Assembly: GCA_023213395.1 (NCBI GenBank)
Contig: CM041465.1
Coordinates: forward strand, 230,213,741-230,277,740
Origin: Cycas panzhihuaensis
Taxonomy: Eukaryota; Cycadophyta
Direction of reading: 5' to 3'
Length of the DNA: 64,000 nucleotides
The first letter of the stretch is position 1; every line of letters begins with the position of its first letter. A program made the translations under genes and the position numbers. The notes below the pieces were generated by a model, which had not been told where the DNA came from, did no database searches, and saw nothing but the letters and a program-made list of their open reading frames with translations. Of the stretch, positions 1 to 11,655 are shown in pieces.

Positions 1-1
1 A

Positions 2-2083
2 CAACAAAACTGGTCTGGAAGAAAATCATCTGTCAATCATTTACAAATCTTTGATAGTATTGCGTGGGAACACATCCTTCATGAAAAACGCAAAAAATTA
101 GACAAAAAAAGTCAAAAATACATCTTCGTTGGATACAACGAAGAGAGTAAAGCTTATAGACTCTTAGATCCAGTCACGCATCAAATTTCTATTTTATATG
201 ATATAATATTTGATGAAGAAGGATCTTCTTCAACATCTACTTATGTAGAACTTCCTGTTAAAAATTTGTTAACCAACACTTGTTTGGTTGACCCTTCTGA
301 TAAACAAGTTGATTCAGAAGTTATAGAATCTTTATCAACTCAAGTCTAAAATTGGACTCTATCCGAATCCACTGAAACAGATCCTTCCCTTCAGGCTAGT
401 TCATCAAATCAACCTGCATCTTCAGATACAATTACTCACAAGCAACCTGTTTGGGCAACAAAAATGCTTGTTGATGCTAGATCTGATGTAGATAATTCTA
501 TCGACACCAGACGCATACGTGCGCAAAACTTACATGCTAATTTTGCTTTAATGGCAAAAATAATGGACAACAATGATCCCAAAACATTTAAACAATCTAG
601 CAATAATCATGTATGGCAGGATGCTATGCAAACTGAATTTGAAGCCTTAATTAAAAATTCAACCTGGGATCTTGTTCCTCTCCCACCTGGGAAAAATATT
701 GTCGACTGTAAATGGGTCTATAAGACTAAATATAACTCAACAAGCGCAGTTGGAAAATATAAAGCTCGCCTTGTTGTCAAAGGATTTTCTCAAATAGATA
801 GCATTTATTATAATGAAACCTTTGCCCCTGTTGCAGCCAAGTTTGGTTGGAAAATCCACTAAATGGATGTTAAGAGTGCTTTTTTAAATGGTGATCTCAA
901 AGAAGAGATCTATATGTCACAGCCACCTGGATTTATTGAAAATCCTAATTTAGTTTGCAAACTTAAAAAATCTATTTACGGTTTAGAACAAGCTCTTCGA
1001 GCTTGGTATACCAAAGTCGATAATTATTTAATTCACATTGGATACACTAGATGTATTAGTGATCCAAATCTTTATTTTAAATGTGAAAATGAAAATCTTA
1101 CTATTCTAATCCTCTATGTTGATGATATTATCATTACTGAATCATCAATTCATAATATTCATGATCTAAAATCAACTTTAATGAACAAATTCGAAATGAC
1201 CGATTCAGGTCTATTACATTACTTTCTTGGTCTATAAGTTTATCAAAATCATTCAAATATAACAATATCTCAACCTAAGTATATTCTAAACTTAATTCAG
1301 TGGTTTAACATGGAAAATGCTAAACCTGTTTCAAATCCATTACAATCAGGAGTTAAACTATCTACTAATTGTCCAACTCCGTTATGTGATCCAACTCTAT
1401 ACAGACAACTGATTAGTAGTCTTATTTATCTTACTCACACGCGCCCTGACATTTCTTATGCTACTGCTTTATGTTCCCGTTATATGCAACAACCACACGA
1501 ATCTCATTGGAAAGCCACTAAACATATCTTACGTTATCTAAAGCATATTGTATTTTATGGTTTAACTTATAATTTTTGTAATAAACCACTAACGTTAACT
1601 GGATATACTGATTCTGATTGGGCAGGCGATATAACTAATCATAAATCTACTTCAGGTTATGTATTTTTTATAGATTCCTCACCTATTACTTGGTCTAGCA
1701 AAAAAATACAGCCACTTGCGTTATCAACGACTAAAGCCGAATATCGAGCATTAGTTGAAGCTGGTAAAGAAGCACTTTGGCTAAAATCTTTACTAAATGA
1801 AATTGATCTGTCTCTAAACTCTTTAATTGAAATCAAAGTTGATAATCAAGGTGCAATTGCTATAGCTACAAATTCAGTTTCTCATTCTAGGACTAAGCAT
1901 ATTGAATTACATCAGCATTTTATTCACAATTTAGTTACTGATAATCTTGTTTCTTTGTCTTATTGTCCAACAAATTTACAGATTGCTGACATACTTACAA
2001 AGTCTCTAACTGAAGTTAAATTCTTGAATCTCAGAGATCTGTTGCAGATAAAAGAAGTCTCCATCAAAGGGGGATCACCGTGA
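2..2083 (+). pseudogene. Copia pol (integrase C-term, RT, RNase H), partial
   Basis: One continuous frame from base 2 to 2083 is broken only by three TAA codons at 347-349, 860-862 and 1235-1237, each where related proteins usually have Gln or another CAA-like codon. The integrase tail shows WSGRKSS and KYIFVGYNEESKAYRL. The RT shows KWVYKTKY, MDVKSAFLNGDL and the catalytic LYVDDIII. RNase H shows TDSDWAGD, TTKAEYRAL and DNQGAI, then TKHIELHQHF. A short stretch of RT is missing after FAPVAA (about 835): the usual dozen or so residues before the FGWKIH segment are absent, yet the frame is kept. The polyprotein would make cDNA and integrate it. Three stops and the deletion make it inactive. It is the best preserved Copia pol in the window. 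Confidence 0.9.
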
Positions 2084-2120
2084 TGAAGCTCTTCTTTTCT
2101 CTCTAGTATAAAAGTTTACA

Positions 2121-2131
2121 TTAAAGGGGGA
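2121..2131 (+). promoter_or_regulatory. Polypurine tract of element C
   Basis: The run TTAAAGGGGGA lies directly before TGTTAGATG, the LTR start. It is the expected plus-strand DNA primer site. A second G-rich run lies at about 2067-2075 next to the pol stop. Confidence 0.8.
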
Positions 2132-2527
2132 TGTTAGATGATATAATGTAAACTTTATGTTACTTTATGTCATTATTTAGTCACATGTCTAATATGTAAT
2201 TTAAGTGATTATAATGTTTTAAACTTACATTTATTTTATTAATTTGTAGAAGGTCGTTGAAATGCGGAACTACATTCTAACGAACCTCCTTTGTATTTAT
2301 TCATCTCCTAGATTCATGGAGTTGGTTCCAGGAATCTAGGAGGTCTGTCCAAATGGTTGTTTAAAGGCTATTTTGGGTGATGGTGGTTTTGTAGCATGGT
2401 ATTTATTCTTTATTAATAAATTAGATTTTAGGAGGTGGTTTTTCTTCCCCAAAAGGGGTTTTCCACCTGTCAATTAATGTGTACCTGTGCAGTGTTATTT
2501 CCTGTTATTTTTTGCATATGTAGATCA
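2132..2527 (+). repeat. 3' LTR of element C
   Basis: It begins TGTTAGATG after the polypurine tract and is non-coding and AT-rich. No second copy exists in the window, so the end is estimated. B integrase similarity on the other strand resumes at about 2530, which limits the LTR to about 385-396 bases. Confidence 0.65.
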
Positions 2528-3138
2528 TGTTAATGTTGTACATGTGCCTCTCTTCTCACATGATTAAAGGCATTATTGTCATACTCCTTTCCATCGTCAC
2601 CTCTCAAAATCTTTATTTTCTTATCACTGCCATTTTCAACTCTAACTTTTCAGTTATAAAAGCAATCAAATGCTTTAGACTTGTTTTTCAAGAAGAACAC
2701 CCAGGCCTACCTGCTATAATCATCTACAAACACAAAGATAAAATGAGCACCTAATATATAAAGATTTGAAAATGGCCCCATCAAATCAGTATGCTCAAGT
2801 TCCAACTTCTTCTTTGCTCTCTAGGCACAATCCCTAGCAAAAGGATGGCGATGGTGCTTTCCATACATACATCCTTCACAAATCCCTTTTCATCATTGAA
2901 CTTGTGGTAGACCTACCACCATTTTCAACCTATATGTAAGGCTAATGCTCCTATAGTTGAGATGTCCTAGACACTCATGCCATAACTTGCTCACATCATT
3001 AGCACTAGCAACAAAAACATAGGATTCCTTTTCAGCTCTAAAATTTTCAAACACCCAAAAGTTAGTCTTGAACTTTTTCAGTAGCAATGATAGAAAATTT
3101 CCTTTTAGGATCCTTAACTATGCATCTATTATTATAGA
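2528..3138 (-). pseudogene. Element B GAG-pre-integrase and integrase core fragment
   Basis: The minus strand from 3138 encodes NNRCIVKDP, then a GAG-pre-integrase motif (LWHECLGHLNYRS), a zinc-binding CEGCMYGKHHR, and the integrase core with ELEHTDLMGP and FVDDYSR. Stops and frameshifts occur, for example TAG after RDCA and TAG after DYSR. The homology fades at about 2530 on reaching the LTR of C. This is the continuation of the B polyprotein interrupted at 11656 by A. It lacks RT and RNase H here and cannot work. Confidence 0.85.
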
Positions 3139-3480
3139 TGAAGGACGAGGTGCAGAGCAGGACTTCACAATGGCGAGTACATGCTTGCTCAATTTAAAAA
3201 TATCCGATGAATAGTGAGCAGTGTTAAAAAACACCAGGGAGGTATTCCCACCCCATTTATAGATAATTTGGGGAGGCGGAAAGCGCCTCAACCCGACCTA
3301 CATATAATTCAAGTTAATATTAAAAAAATATAATTAATTAAATGGAGCATGTACCTTAATAATAATGTGTTGACATATGGTGGCTAATTTATGGCTCAAG
3401 GTGCCCTAAGGAGCCCCAAAGGTGGCTTTGAGGGGCCCTAGGTGCACATCTCCATATGTACATTGGCGGTTATCCCAACA
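3139..3480 (-). repeat. 3' LTR of element A
   Basis: On the minus strand it reads TGTTGGGATAAC at 3480 and ends CCTTCA at 3139. It matches 11304-11655 over its length. A TATA-like CTATAAATGG lies near 3260. Before it (3481-3490, minus ATGGGGGAGA) is the polypurine tract. Confidence 0.92.
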
Positions 3481-6400
3481 TTCTCCCCCATAATGCCCAA
3501 TGTGAACAACTCTCAAGCTATCTCTGAATTTTTGGAATTTGATTTTTCCCAATGCCTTTGTAAATATATTCGTTGTTTGGTCTTCAGTGCTATAATAGGT
3601 TAGTACAATTTTTTTTGTTTGCACTAGTTCTTGAATAAAGTGATGTTGAGTCTCGATGTGTTTTGTTCTGCCATGAAAGACTGGATTCTTTGCCATTTGA
3701 ATAGTGCTTTGATTGTTGCACCAAATTTTGGTGGGACCGTTCTGTTTTAGTTGGAAATCTTGTAGTAGTCTTCTCAACCAAACTGATTCACATGCACCTG
3801 CTATTATTTTTTTTTTTCTCTGCCTCAGCTATAGATAAGGAAATCGTGTTCTATTTCTTTGTACTCCATGCTATGGATGTTGATCCCATACTAAACATAT
3901 AACTTGTCGTTGATTTCCTATCATCAATATCTCCTACCCAATCCGAGTCTATATAGCTAGTCAATTAAAATTTTGGAGAAGCTCTGTAGTACAGACCATA
4001 TTTAGGAGTTCCCTTGAGATATCGGATAATTCTCTTGGCTGCTTGCCAATGGGTGGTCTTTGGATCTTGCATAAACCTAGACACAACACTAACTAAGTGT
4101 GTTATATCTGGTCGAGTGGATGTTAAATATATCAAGCTGTCAATAAGTTGTTTGTAAAGTGTTAGGTTAATTGATGTAGAGTCATCTGACTTGGAGAGCT
4201 TGATTCCTATTTCTGTTGGGGTTGCTAATGGTTTATAATCAGACATCTTGAACTTTTGTAATAAATCTAAAGTATATTTCTGTTGGGAAATGAAAATGCC
4301 CTTTTTGTCTTGGCATACTTCCAAACCTAGGAAGTAATGCATAAGCCCCAAATTTATCATCTCAAATTCTTTACACATAACATCTTTGAATTATCGCAAC
4401 AGGTGGGAGTCATTTTCAGTATACACAAGGTCATCCACACAAAGTCCTATAATTAGGATTGAATTTCCCTTGATTTGAATATACAGATTAGGATCTGTTT
4501 GAGATCTTTCAAACCCTTGATCTTTGAAGTATTTATCTTTGTGGGAATACCAAGCCCTAGTTGTTTGTTTTAAACCATAGAGTGCCTTTTTCAGTTTATA
4601 CACTGTGTTTTTTAACCCCCTAACTTTAAAACTAAGGGGTCGAGTGACATAAATATTCTCTTTGATATAGCCATTCAGGAAGGCACTTTTAACATCCATC
4701 TGGTAAACTTTCTAACCCATTTGGGCTATTAAGCTCATCATCATTCTAACTGATTCCATCCGAGCAATAGGGGCAAAATTTTCAGTATTGTCAATGCCCT
4801 CTTTTTTAGCATACCCCTTAGCAACCAATCTAGCCTTATATTTGTCAATGGAGCCATCTGAGCAAAACTTGGTCTTGTAGATCTATTTGGTGCCAATAGT
4901 CTTTTTCTTTAGATGTAAATCGACTAGCTCCCGAGTGTCATTTTTAACGATAGAGTTGTATTCATCTTACATTTTTTTTCGCCAACATTCATGTTGATTG
5001 ACCTCATCAAAGGTTTGAGGCTCTTGAGTCTCCAATACTTTGCTCATGAGGGCAAAATTAACCCTATGTGAGCGTGTGGATCTATGATTATTGTCTAATA
5101 TGTTACCTAAGTCATGATTTCGATGAATCCATTTTGGTAGATTTTGTGGTGGAGGTTGAGAGGAAGTTCCCTCCCCACTAGGTTCATTGATGACTCTTCT
5201 AGAGTCAAACATAGGAGGCACATATTTGGATTTGGATGATGTATCAAACTTAATTGCAACTTCCTTCTTCTTTTCCTGAATGTCTTGATAATAGGTATCC
5301 TCTTGGAATTTAACATCTCTGCTTAACATGACCCTTTTTTATTTGGAGTCATAAACTTTGTATGACTTGGATGTTTCACTATAACCAAGGAAAATACATT
5401 TGACGCTATGATCGTCCAACTTGGATTTTCGTTGATTGGGAATGTGAGCATAGGCAAGGCATCCGAAGACTCTAAGATGATGTATGCCTGGTTTGTAACC
5501 AGTCCAAGCTTCTTCAGGAGTTTTTCACTTAAGGGCTTTGGTGGAGCACCTATTGAGTAAATAAACAACTGTATGTACTACTCCAACCCACAATTCATGT
5601 TCCAAATTCTTGTCCTTTAGCATACACCTAGCCATTTCGACTATAGTGTGATTTTTTCTCTCCGCTACACTATTTTGCTGTGGGGTGTAGGGATTAGTGA
5701 ATTGTCTTCTAATTCCATGGTGGACACAATAATCCTTGAATGCATTGGAGATAAATTCTCACCCATTATTTGATCTTAGGGATAGTAGCTTGTATCCGCT
5801 TTGTCGCTCCACAAAGGTTTTGAAGTCAACAAAGTGTTGAAAGGCATCTGATTTGTATTTGAGGAAGAATACCCATGTCTTCCTTGTGAAGTCATCTATG
5901 AATATGATGAAGTACCTAGAACATGCTAGTGAGGGAATGTTCATAGGACCGCAAATATCTGTATATACCAATTGAAGTGGACTCGATGCTCGATGACTGA
6001 AATTTGGAAAACTTTCCCTATGGTGTTTGCCAAGAAGACACCCTTCACATAGGTTTTTGTTCACTTCAATATGTGGTAATCCATTTACCATATCCATTCA
6101 CTTCGTAGGGGCCAAACTATTGTAAATAAGATGGTCAAATCTTCTATGCCACAATTTGCTATCCAATTTAGCTGAAGTTGTTAGGGCATATGTATTTGAA
6201 GGAGTAAGAATAAGTTTGAATAATCGATCCTTGGTCATCTTCCCTTTTGCAACTACAGTTTTGTTTTTCCTTTTATCTTTGATTACACACTCACCATTGT
6301 CAAAGATAACTTTGTAGTCTTGTCCCATCATTTGCGCTACAGATAATAAGTTTTTCTTTAGAGTTGGGACATACAAGACATCATCAAGATGTCTATAGTC

Positions 6401-6560
6401 TCTTATATCTATCATTAGGGCTATATTACCTCTACCAACTAATTCGTGGGAGGTATCATCTCCAAACATTATGGATCCCTTCTTGTTTTTATTCAATGTT
6501 CAAAATAAGTGTTCCTTATGGGTCATATGGGTTGAACAACCTGAGTCAATATACCAATCG
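3406..6560 (-). pseudogene. Element A pol: protease, integrase, RT, RNase H
   Basis: Read leftward, a protease motif YIDSGCSTHMTH lies at about 6530-6560. A GAG-pre-integrase (LWHRRFDHL) and zinc part (CEGCLLGKHHRESF) follow. The integrase core has VYTDICGP and FIDDFTRKTWV, and the C-terminal part lies near 5350-5570. The RT shows MDVKSAFLNGYIKE and LCVDDLVYTEN at about 4700-4400, then the thumb. RNase H shows YIDSDWVGD, NNQSTIQMA and TKHIETQHHF. Most of pol sits in one frame. A frame change occurs near the poly-T run at about 3810, within RNase H. The last codons run into the LTR and stop at 3406. The protein is inactive. Confidence 0.9.
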
Positions 6561-7725
6561 TCATCATCTTCCTCCTAGGCAGTGAAGCTAGATAAAAACA
6601 ACCTGTTATTGTCCCTCGATTATGTTGTGTTATGGGCACTTCCTCTAGTGGGTGGTCCATGTTTTGAAAAACACTTATCTTTAGAATGTCCACTTCTATG
6701 GTAATAGGAACAATACAAAAGATCTCTCCTTCCATAGCTTAAACTTCTACTTCGTGGATGAGATCTATCAACATTGGAGGGTCTCCCCCTTTCCTCATAA
6801 TATGGAGGAGGATTTTCTCTTAGTCTATTATTGTAATAATCCTAACTGGGCCTTGATGATTGAGCATTGCCTTGACAATTTGGACAACATGTATGTCCTT
6901 CAAATTGTTTCCTTTGGTTTGTATACCTAGGAGTGTTCTCATTTTGTTGATGTCCTCCTTGCCTCCTTTGATGTGGGGCTTGATATTTGGGAGGGTCTTG
7001 TCTTACATCCCTTCTAGGATTCCTATCCCCTCTCTTAAAAGGTGATTTCTTAGACCTTGAAGTTCTTTCTTGAGAATTTGATTGGATTCGAGCCTTGGTG
7101 GCAAAGCCATGTTCAAGCGATTCATTCTCATTTTGCTATTTTTCTACTGACATGAGCATAACACTTAGTTGTTCCACCTTTAATGTGCTTAGGTCTTTTG
7201 ACACACTTTTACTTGTGGCAACCATTTCGAATCTTCTAATTGAACCAACACATCTTAAGGTTCGTTCAACCACCCTTTGTTCTATTAAAGATCTCCAAGA
7301 GACCTCATCTGGTTGACTATATCTTGCACCTTTGTCATGAACTCGGTTATCGTTTTTGTGAGCATCATATGCAAGTTCTCAAACTTGCTTCTAAGATTTT
7401 GGAGCTTGGAGGATGCAACTCCTTCATATATCAACTGAAGTGTATGCCATGCTTCTTTCAATTTGGTGGATTCACTAACCCGAGGGAAAACATGGTCTTC
7501 TAGAGCACAAAATATAGGTGCGGGAGTCTCGTTGTCTTTCTTGACATTTTGTTTGTAAGTAACTTTCTTTGCATCAGTTGCATTTGCACCTAACTCATTG
7601 TACCCTGATTTCACAATCTCCTACATCTCATTAGCTATGAGGATGGGTCTCATCCTCCTACTCCAATTCAAGAAGTTGTTCTCATCGAATTTTGGAATAA
7701 TCATATTATCAAAGTTTGAGGCCAT
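6561..7725 (-). pseudogene. Element A gag
   Basis: The start is the ATG at 7725 (MASNFDNMIIPKFDENNF), which matches the usual Copia Gag start with a W residue soon after (NWSRRM). The core includes LKEAWHTLQLIYEG and the LRSKFENLHM helix. A zinc knuckle lies at about 6670-6720 and reads CSYYHRSGHSKDKC, so the second Cys of C-x2-C-x4-H-x4-C is Tyr. Stops interrupt the frame, and a frame change separates gag from protease. Gag would package the RNA. Confidence 0.85.
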
Positions 7726-10119
7726 TATTGCTAAAGTTTGTGTTAAAAAATGTGATAAATAAAATGAGGTTGACAAGTGTTTGAATTTGAAATTTGAACC
7801 AAGTGTCAATATTCTAAGTTTTACTTAAAGTTTCAAAGTGAATTAGTACCTAATAAGGCTACTAGGCTCTAAATTTAGGGGTCTCCAAGGGAAACCTTCG
7901 GTTGTTATCCTATCTAGTGGCGTCTGTCTATAAATGAAAAAATAGGGACCTAATATACCAGTACGTGAGCTCAAGGCTTGATATACCTCAGTACGTGGGC
8001 TATTATGAAGGTTTTTACACCCCGCTAAATTTGTAGATCCACTTGTGTCAGACTTATGCCTAGCAACAGATCTAGCGGTGAAGGTTGCATGAACCAAGGC
8101 ACTCACCCTCTCCAGGTCTAGCCTTGGTCTCCAAATACCAAATGAGGAAATGTTTTACACCTCAGCCTACCACCTAATACACCTGATAGCTAATGGCTTT
8201 CCTCATTCAATATGAATAGGCCAATTAGCGTGTACGTGGTGGTAACTTCAGGGGTCCTAGCCGTTCCCCTTGCAAGGCTGGAATAAGGGTGATGAATTCA
8301 GGAGTTATCTTTTTTAATGTGATGATATATTGATTAAAAACTTGTGGTCTTGCTTAGGTTTTGAAAAAAGGTTCCTTTTATACCAGAAATAAAATACTTA
8401 AAAGGAAAATATATTCACTAAGCAAGAGAACAATAAAGAATGAACATTAGAGATCAACTTATATGAAATAAAGATATCTTTCAAACTTTCAAAAGTATAT
8501 ATGCAATAACCTTTCCTTCAAATCTTAGTAAATCAAGTGAATGAGCTAATGAACCTTTTCCTTTCCAAACAAACAAAAGAATACTAGATGACATGCAACC
8601 TAGTTTTTTTAGCTTGATATAATGTAGAAGGAAAGCAAGGATCTATATGCTCCTTTCATGTTTTAATAATGCAAGTCTAAACTCTAGTTGCCTTTAATGA
8701 TAAATAGATAGACATGCAATGATATTTTTCAACCAATCTTGAAGCTTTCAAAGGTAATAAGTAACTAAAGCAAAAAAATGTCTTCTATGTCAATGTAAAA
8801 TGAAATAACTTCTTTCTCAATGTATGCAAGATAATGGAGATGATTAACTATCCTTTTGAAAAACAAAGTAGATGTATATAAAATCTGAAATTCTGAAGTA
8901 TATCGTTTGTTTAAAATGATAAAAATATCAGAAAATAAGTTTTCAAGAAGAAATATAGAAAGTAAACAAATGTAGCACAGATTGTACCCGTTTGACAAAG
9001 TAGCACCACTTAGCTTGTTGATAGCTTTAAGTGTTGAAGAACTAACTTCTTGCTGCAAAATAGCTTGAAGAATGCAAACAAGAGCCAACAATAGCTTCAA
9101 GAATAGATTATTAGTGATCAATAATGTAAATATAATCCTTTTTGAAACAATGAACTACTTGAAGATTTATGAGATCAAGCCTATCAAGGTTGAACAAGAA
9201 GCTCAAGATTACTAGTGTCAAACACCTGCAAAATGATGTCAGATTTAAGTAAAACCTATTTCAATTTGAAGATTACTAAAAAATCTTTTCAACCGATTCG
9301 ACCGTTTCGAAAATCAGCTCATGGAACTCAATATGTTAAAGAATGAGTGAGGGGACCCTTTTAAGGGTTTAAACTAGAGCCACGTGGTTTAAATGCTGCA
9401 AAAATCAGATTATAATTTTGTAGAAAGATGTAAAAATGGTCACATACAAATTAGAGATCTTTTAATGCATCTTATATTAAAAAAATTTGAAAGAATTGCT
9501 TTAAAATTGTTGAATAATGAAGAACTAAGTCTATTTAGATACCTCAACTTCACTAGGTTTAAAAATCTGCAAAACAATTTCAAATTAAGTAAGAAAGTAT
9601 GTTAGCATGAGTAGGATTGAACCAACTTTCCAACGAAATAGACGGTTCAGAAAACAGATATCGTATGCAAGAGTTATAGTAGAATCAGTGAAAAGACCTC
9701 TTTATAGTTAACAAAATGGAGGCTGAATAAAGGGGTCACTTCAAACTATTAAAACTCAATCAAAACAACTTCAAATCTGATAAATAAGTAGTCCACAGTG
9801 AAGCTCACTGAACAACAATCACGATTAATCTAGTTTCATTGAAATCGATGACCCAGCGAGAAGATAGAGTGGAAAACATGATAGTACCTCCTTTGAAGAA
9901 AAAATATGAATAAAACTTTAGAATAAGAATGATTTAGCCCTTTTCAACAAGTAGACCAGAGGTCACATGCGAGTCAAACGAGACCAGGGGCCAACATCTG
10001 AAGGGGGCTAACCCTCAACTAACACCCGAAATCCAAAAATTATACAAAAGAGTTTGATTAAATCAAATTTTAGAAAAATAAAAAATTGATAATAAAATAC
10101 GCAGTCGCCGTGAATACGC

Positions 10120-10770
10120 AAAGAACAAAGGCAATATTTTTCAATACAAATCGATGAAAAATCAATGCAATCGATCGATGGAAGATAGCAGGGGATTATA
10201 CACCCCTATCACTTGAAGATCGAATCAAGAAACTTTAAAAAAATGTAATTTTTATATATAAAAATTAGAAAAAAAATGCCGATTACAAATGCGCGGCCGC
10301 CGAATGACATTGACGAGTAGAAGCGAGATTTGGCAAATGTAATCGGTGAGATCACGTGAGCTCTAATCAATTGAGGTTGCAAACAGGTGCTGAGGATCCA
10401 CACTGGTGGATTGAACTCAAAAACTTAAAAAAAAAATGTAATTTTCATATGTAAAAACATTGATTAAAATAGCACGGCCGCCGACGAGTTATCAATGAAC
10501 AGATGAAGGACAAGGTGCAGAGCGAAACTTTACAATGGCGAGTTTTGTCTGCACGAATCAATGTAATCATGATGCAACACCTCAATGGATTATTGTAGAG
10601 GAATATACAATCCTCAAGAATGAAGATCGAATAAAAAAATCTTCAAAAATATAATTTTTGTATATGAAGAAAAACAAAAAAACGATGATTAACTGCACAG
10701 AGGGCACATAGGAATGGAGGGCACATAAGGTGCTTAATGAGATCTAAACGGGTGCAGGGTCTGGGCGCCC
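10120..10770. repeat. Three degenerate direct repeats of about 200-230 bases
   Basis: Each unit contains a GAAGATCGAAT-like or GATTGAACT-like start. An A-rich run with ATGTAATTTTTATAT or similar follows, and then, in two units, a CGGCCGCCGA box (about 10294-10303 and 10473-10482). The units are strongly diverged. I could not align them with a program, so the exact period and edges are approximate. Confidence 0.45.
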
Positions 10771-10856
10771 AAGATTCTAAAAAAAAAATGATAAATATTA
10801 AGCCAAAAACAAAGAAATAAGAGAGATAGTGGGGTTTTAGAAACTAGAGGGAGTAC

Positions 10857-11121
10857 CTGGCGGTCTGAGGAGGATATCTCCACTTCTGGTGCACAAAATG
10901 ATGAACCATTTCTTTCATTGCGAAGATAACTTGACTACAATCGAAGCGAGTAGTCACTTGATAGGGTTTTGAGCGCTGGTTTAGGAGTGGGAATGCTCTG
11001 AAGTTCAGGTTCCCCGTGTGTCCCAAAAACTGAACTGAAAGCTTTTGAATAACAATGAAAAATTTTAAAAAATCAACTTTTTTTCTCTGTATCTTCAATA
11101 TCCTGCATACAACTATCTTTG
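10857..11121 (-). other. Possible captured exon in the leader of A
   Basis: The 265-base stretch is preceded on the minus strand by a pyrimidine-rich tract ending TGTGTAG and followed by CAG/GTACTC, good splice acceptor and donor forms. Two frames give protein-like text. One contains EPELQSIPTPKPALKTL and PEVEISSSDRQ, with a stop about 15 codons in and a second further on. I do not recognise the protein. It may be chance, or a fragment of a host gene taken up by A. Confidence 0.25.
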
Positions 11122-11289
11122 CTACACAAAAACAGGAGTTAAATATTCTAACGGAGCGTATATGCATCAAATGGAGGCTGCTCATGATAAAATATTAAAT
11201 ATTCAAATGAAAACTTTAGTGTAAATTTTAATATAAGAGAGAATAATTGACAAAATACAATATAAACTTTGTCATTGATGAAATCGTGA

Positions 11290-11301
11290 GCTCTGATACC
11301 A
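11290..11301 (-). promoter_or_regulatory. Primer-binding site of element A
   Basis: The minus strand reads TGGTATCAGAGC, the classic plant site complementary to the 3' end of initiator tRNA-Met, two bases inside the 5' LTR end. Confidence 0.92.
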
Positions 11302-11303
11302 AA

Positions 11304-11655
11304 TGAAGGATGAGGTGTAGAGCGAGACTTCACAATGGCAAGTACATGTTTGCTCAAATTAAAAATATCTGATGAATAGTGGGCGGTGTTAGAAAACACC
11401 AAGGAGGTATTCCCACCCCATTTATAGATAATTTGGAGAGGCGGCAAGCGCCTCAACCCGACCTGCACACAATTCAAGTTAATATTAAAATAATATAATT
11501 AATTAAATGGATTGCGTACCTTAATAATAATGTGTCAGCATATGGTGGCTAATGGTAACTAATTTGTAGCTCAAGGTGCCCTAGGGAGCCCCAAAGGTGG
11601 CTTTGAGGGGCCCTAGCTGCACATCTCCATACGCACATTGGGGGTTATCCCAACA
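11304..11655 (-). repeat. 5' LTR of element A
   Basis: The minus strand starts TGTTGGGATAACC at 11655 and ends CCTTCA at 11304, next to the primer site. It pairs with 3139-3480. It contains the same TATA-like box and the ATTAATTAAATGGA segment, and one insertion of about 10 bases (GGTAACTAAT) absent from the partner. Confidence 0.93.

Larger units (their letters stand above)
1..2527 (+). mobile_element. Copia LTR retrotransposon C, 5' part outside the window
   Basis: The sequence starts inside the integrase C-terminal region of a Ty1/Copia polyprotein and runs through reverse transcriptase and RNase H to a polypurine tract and a 3' LTR. Gene order (IN before RT) is the Copia order. The element lies on the + strand, opposite to B, whose integrase stops matching at about 2530. 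I infer that C inserted into B there, but the 5' LTR that would prove it is outside the window. The right boundary is uncertain by about 15 bases because two CA ends (about 2516 and 2527) are possible. Confidence 0.88.
7726..11289 (-). other. Element A leader, 3.5 kb, largely unexplained
   Basis: Copia leaders are normally a few hundred bases, so this one has grown. Near 8125-8145 the minus strand reads TCATTTGGTATTTGGAG, close to the LTR end plus primer site found at 11290-11306, only about 400 bases before gag. I infer that 8150-11290 is extra sequence. It holds degenerate direct repeats, a short LTR-end-like copy at 10502-10545 and two possible exons. No retrotransposon protein domain is visible in it. 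Confidence 0.6.
3139..11655 (-). mobile_element. Copia LTR retrotransposon A nested in B
   Basis: It is bounded by two LTRs of 342 and 352 bases that are clearly homologous along their length. On the minus strand it has the order 5' LTR, primer-binding site, a very long leader, gag, protease, integrase, RT, RNase H and 3' LTR. The flanks read TTTAC and TCTAT on the minus strand, a 5-base target duplication with two C/T differences. Ignoring A, the frame of B continues in phase across the site. Both LTRs end in TG/CA. A is old: the LTRs differ by many substitutions and small gaps, and gag and pol carry stops. Confidence 0.93.

Noticed and set aside
11290-11301. GCTCTGATACCA as part of a tRNA gene
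   Set aside because: Only the 12-base primer site is present, at the LTR edge, with no cloverleaf around it.
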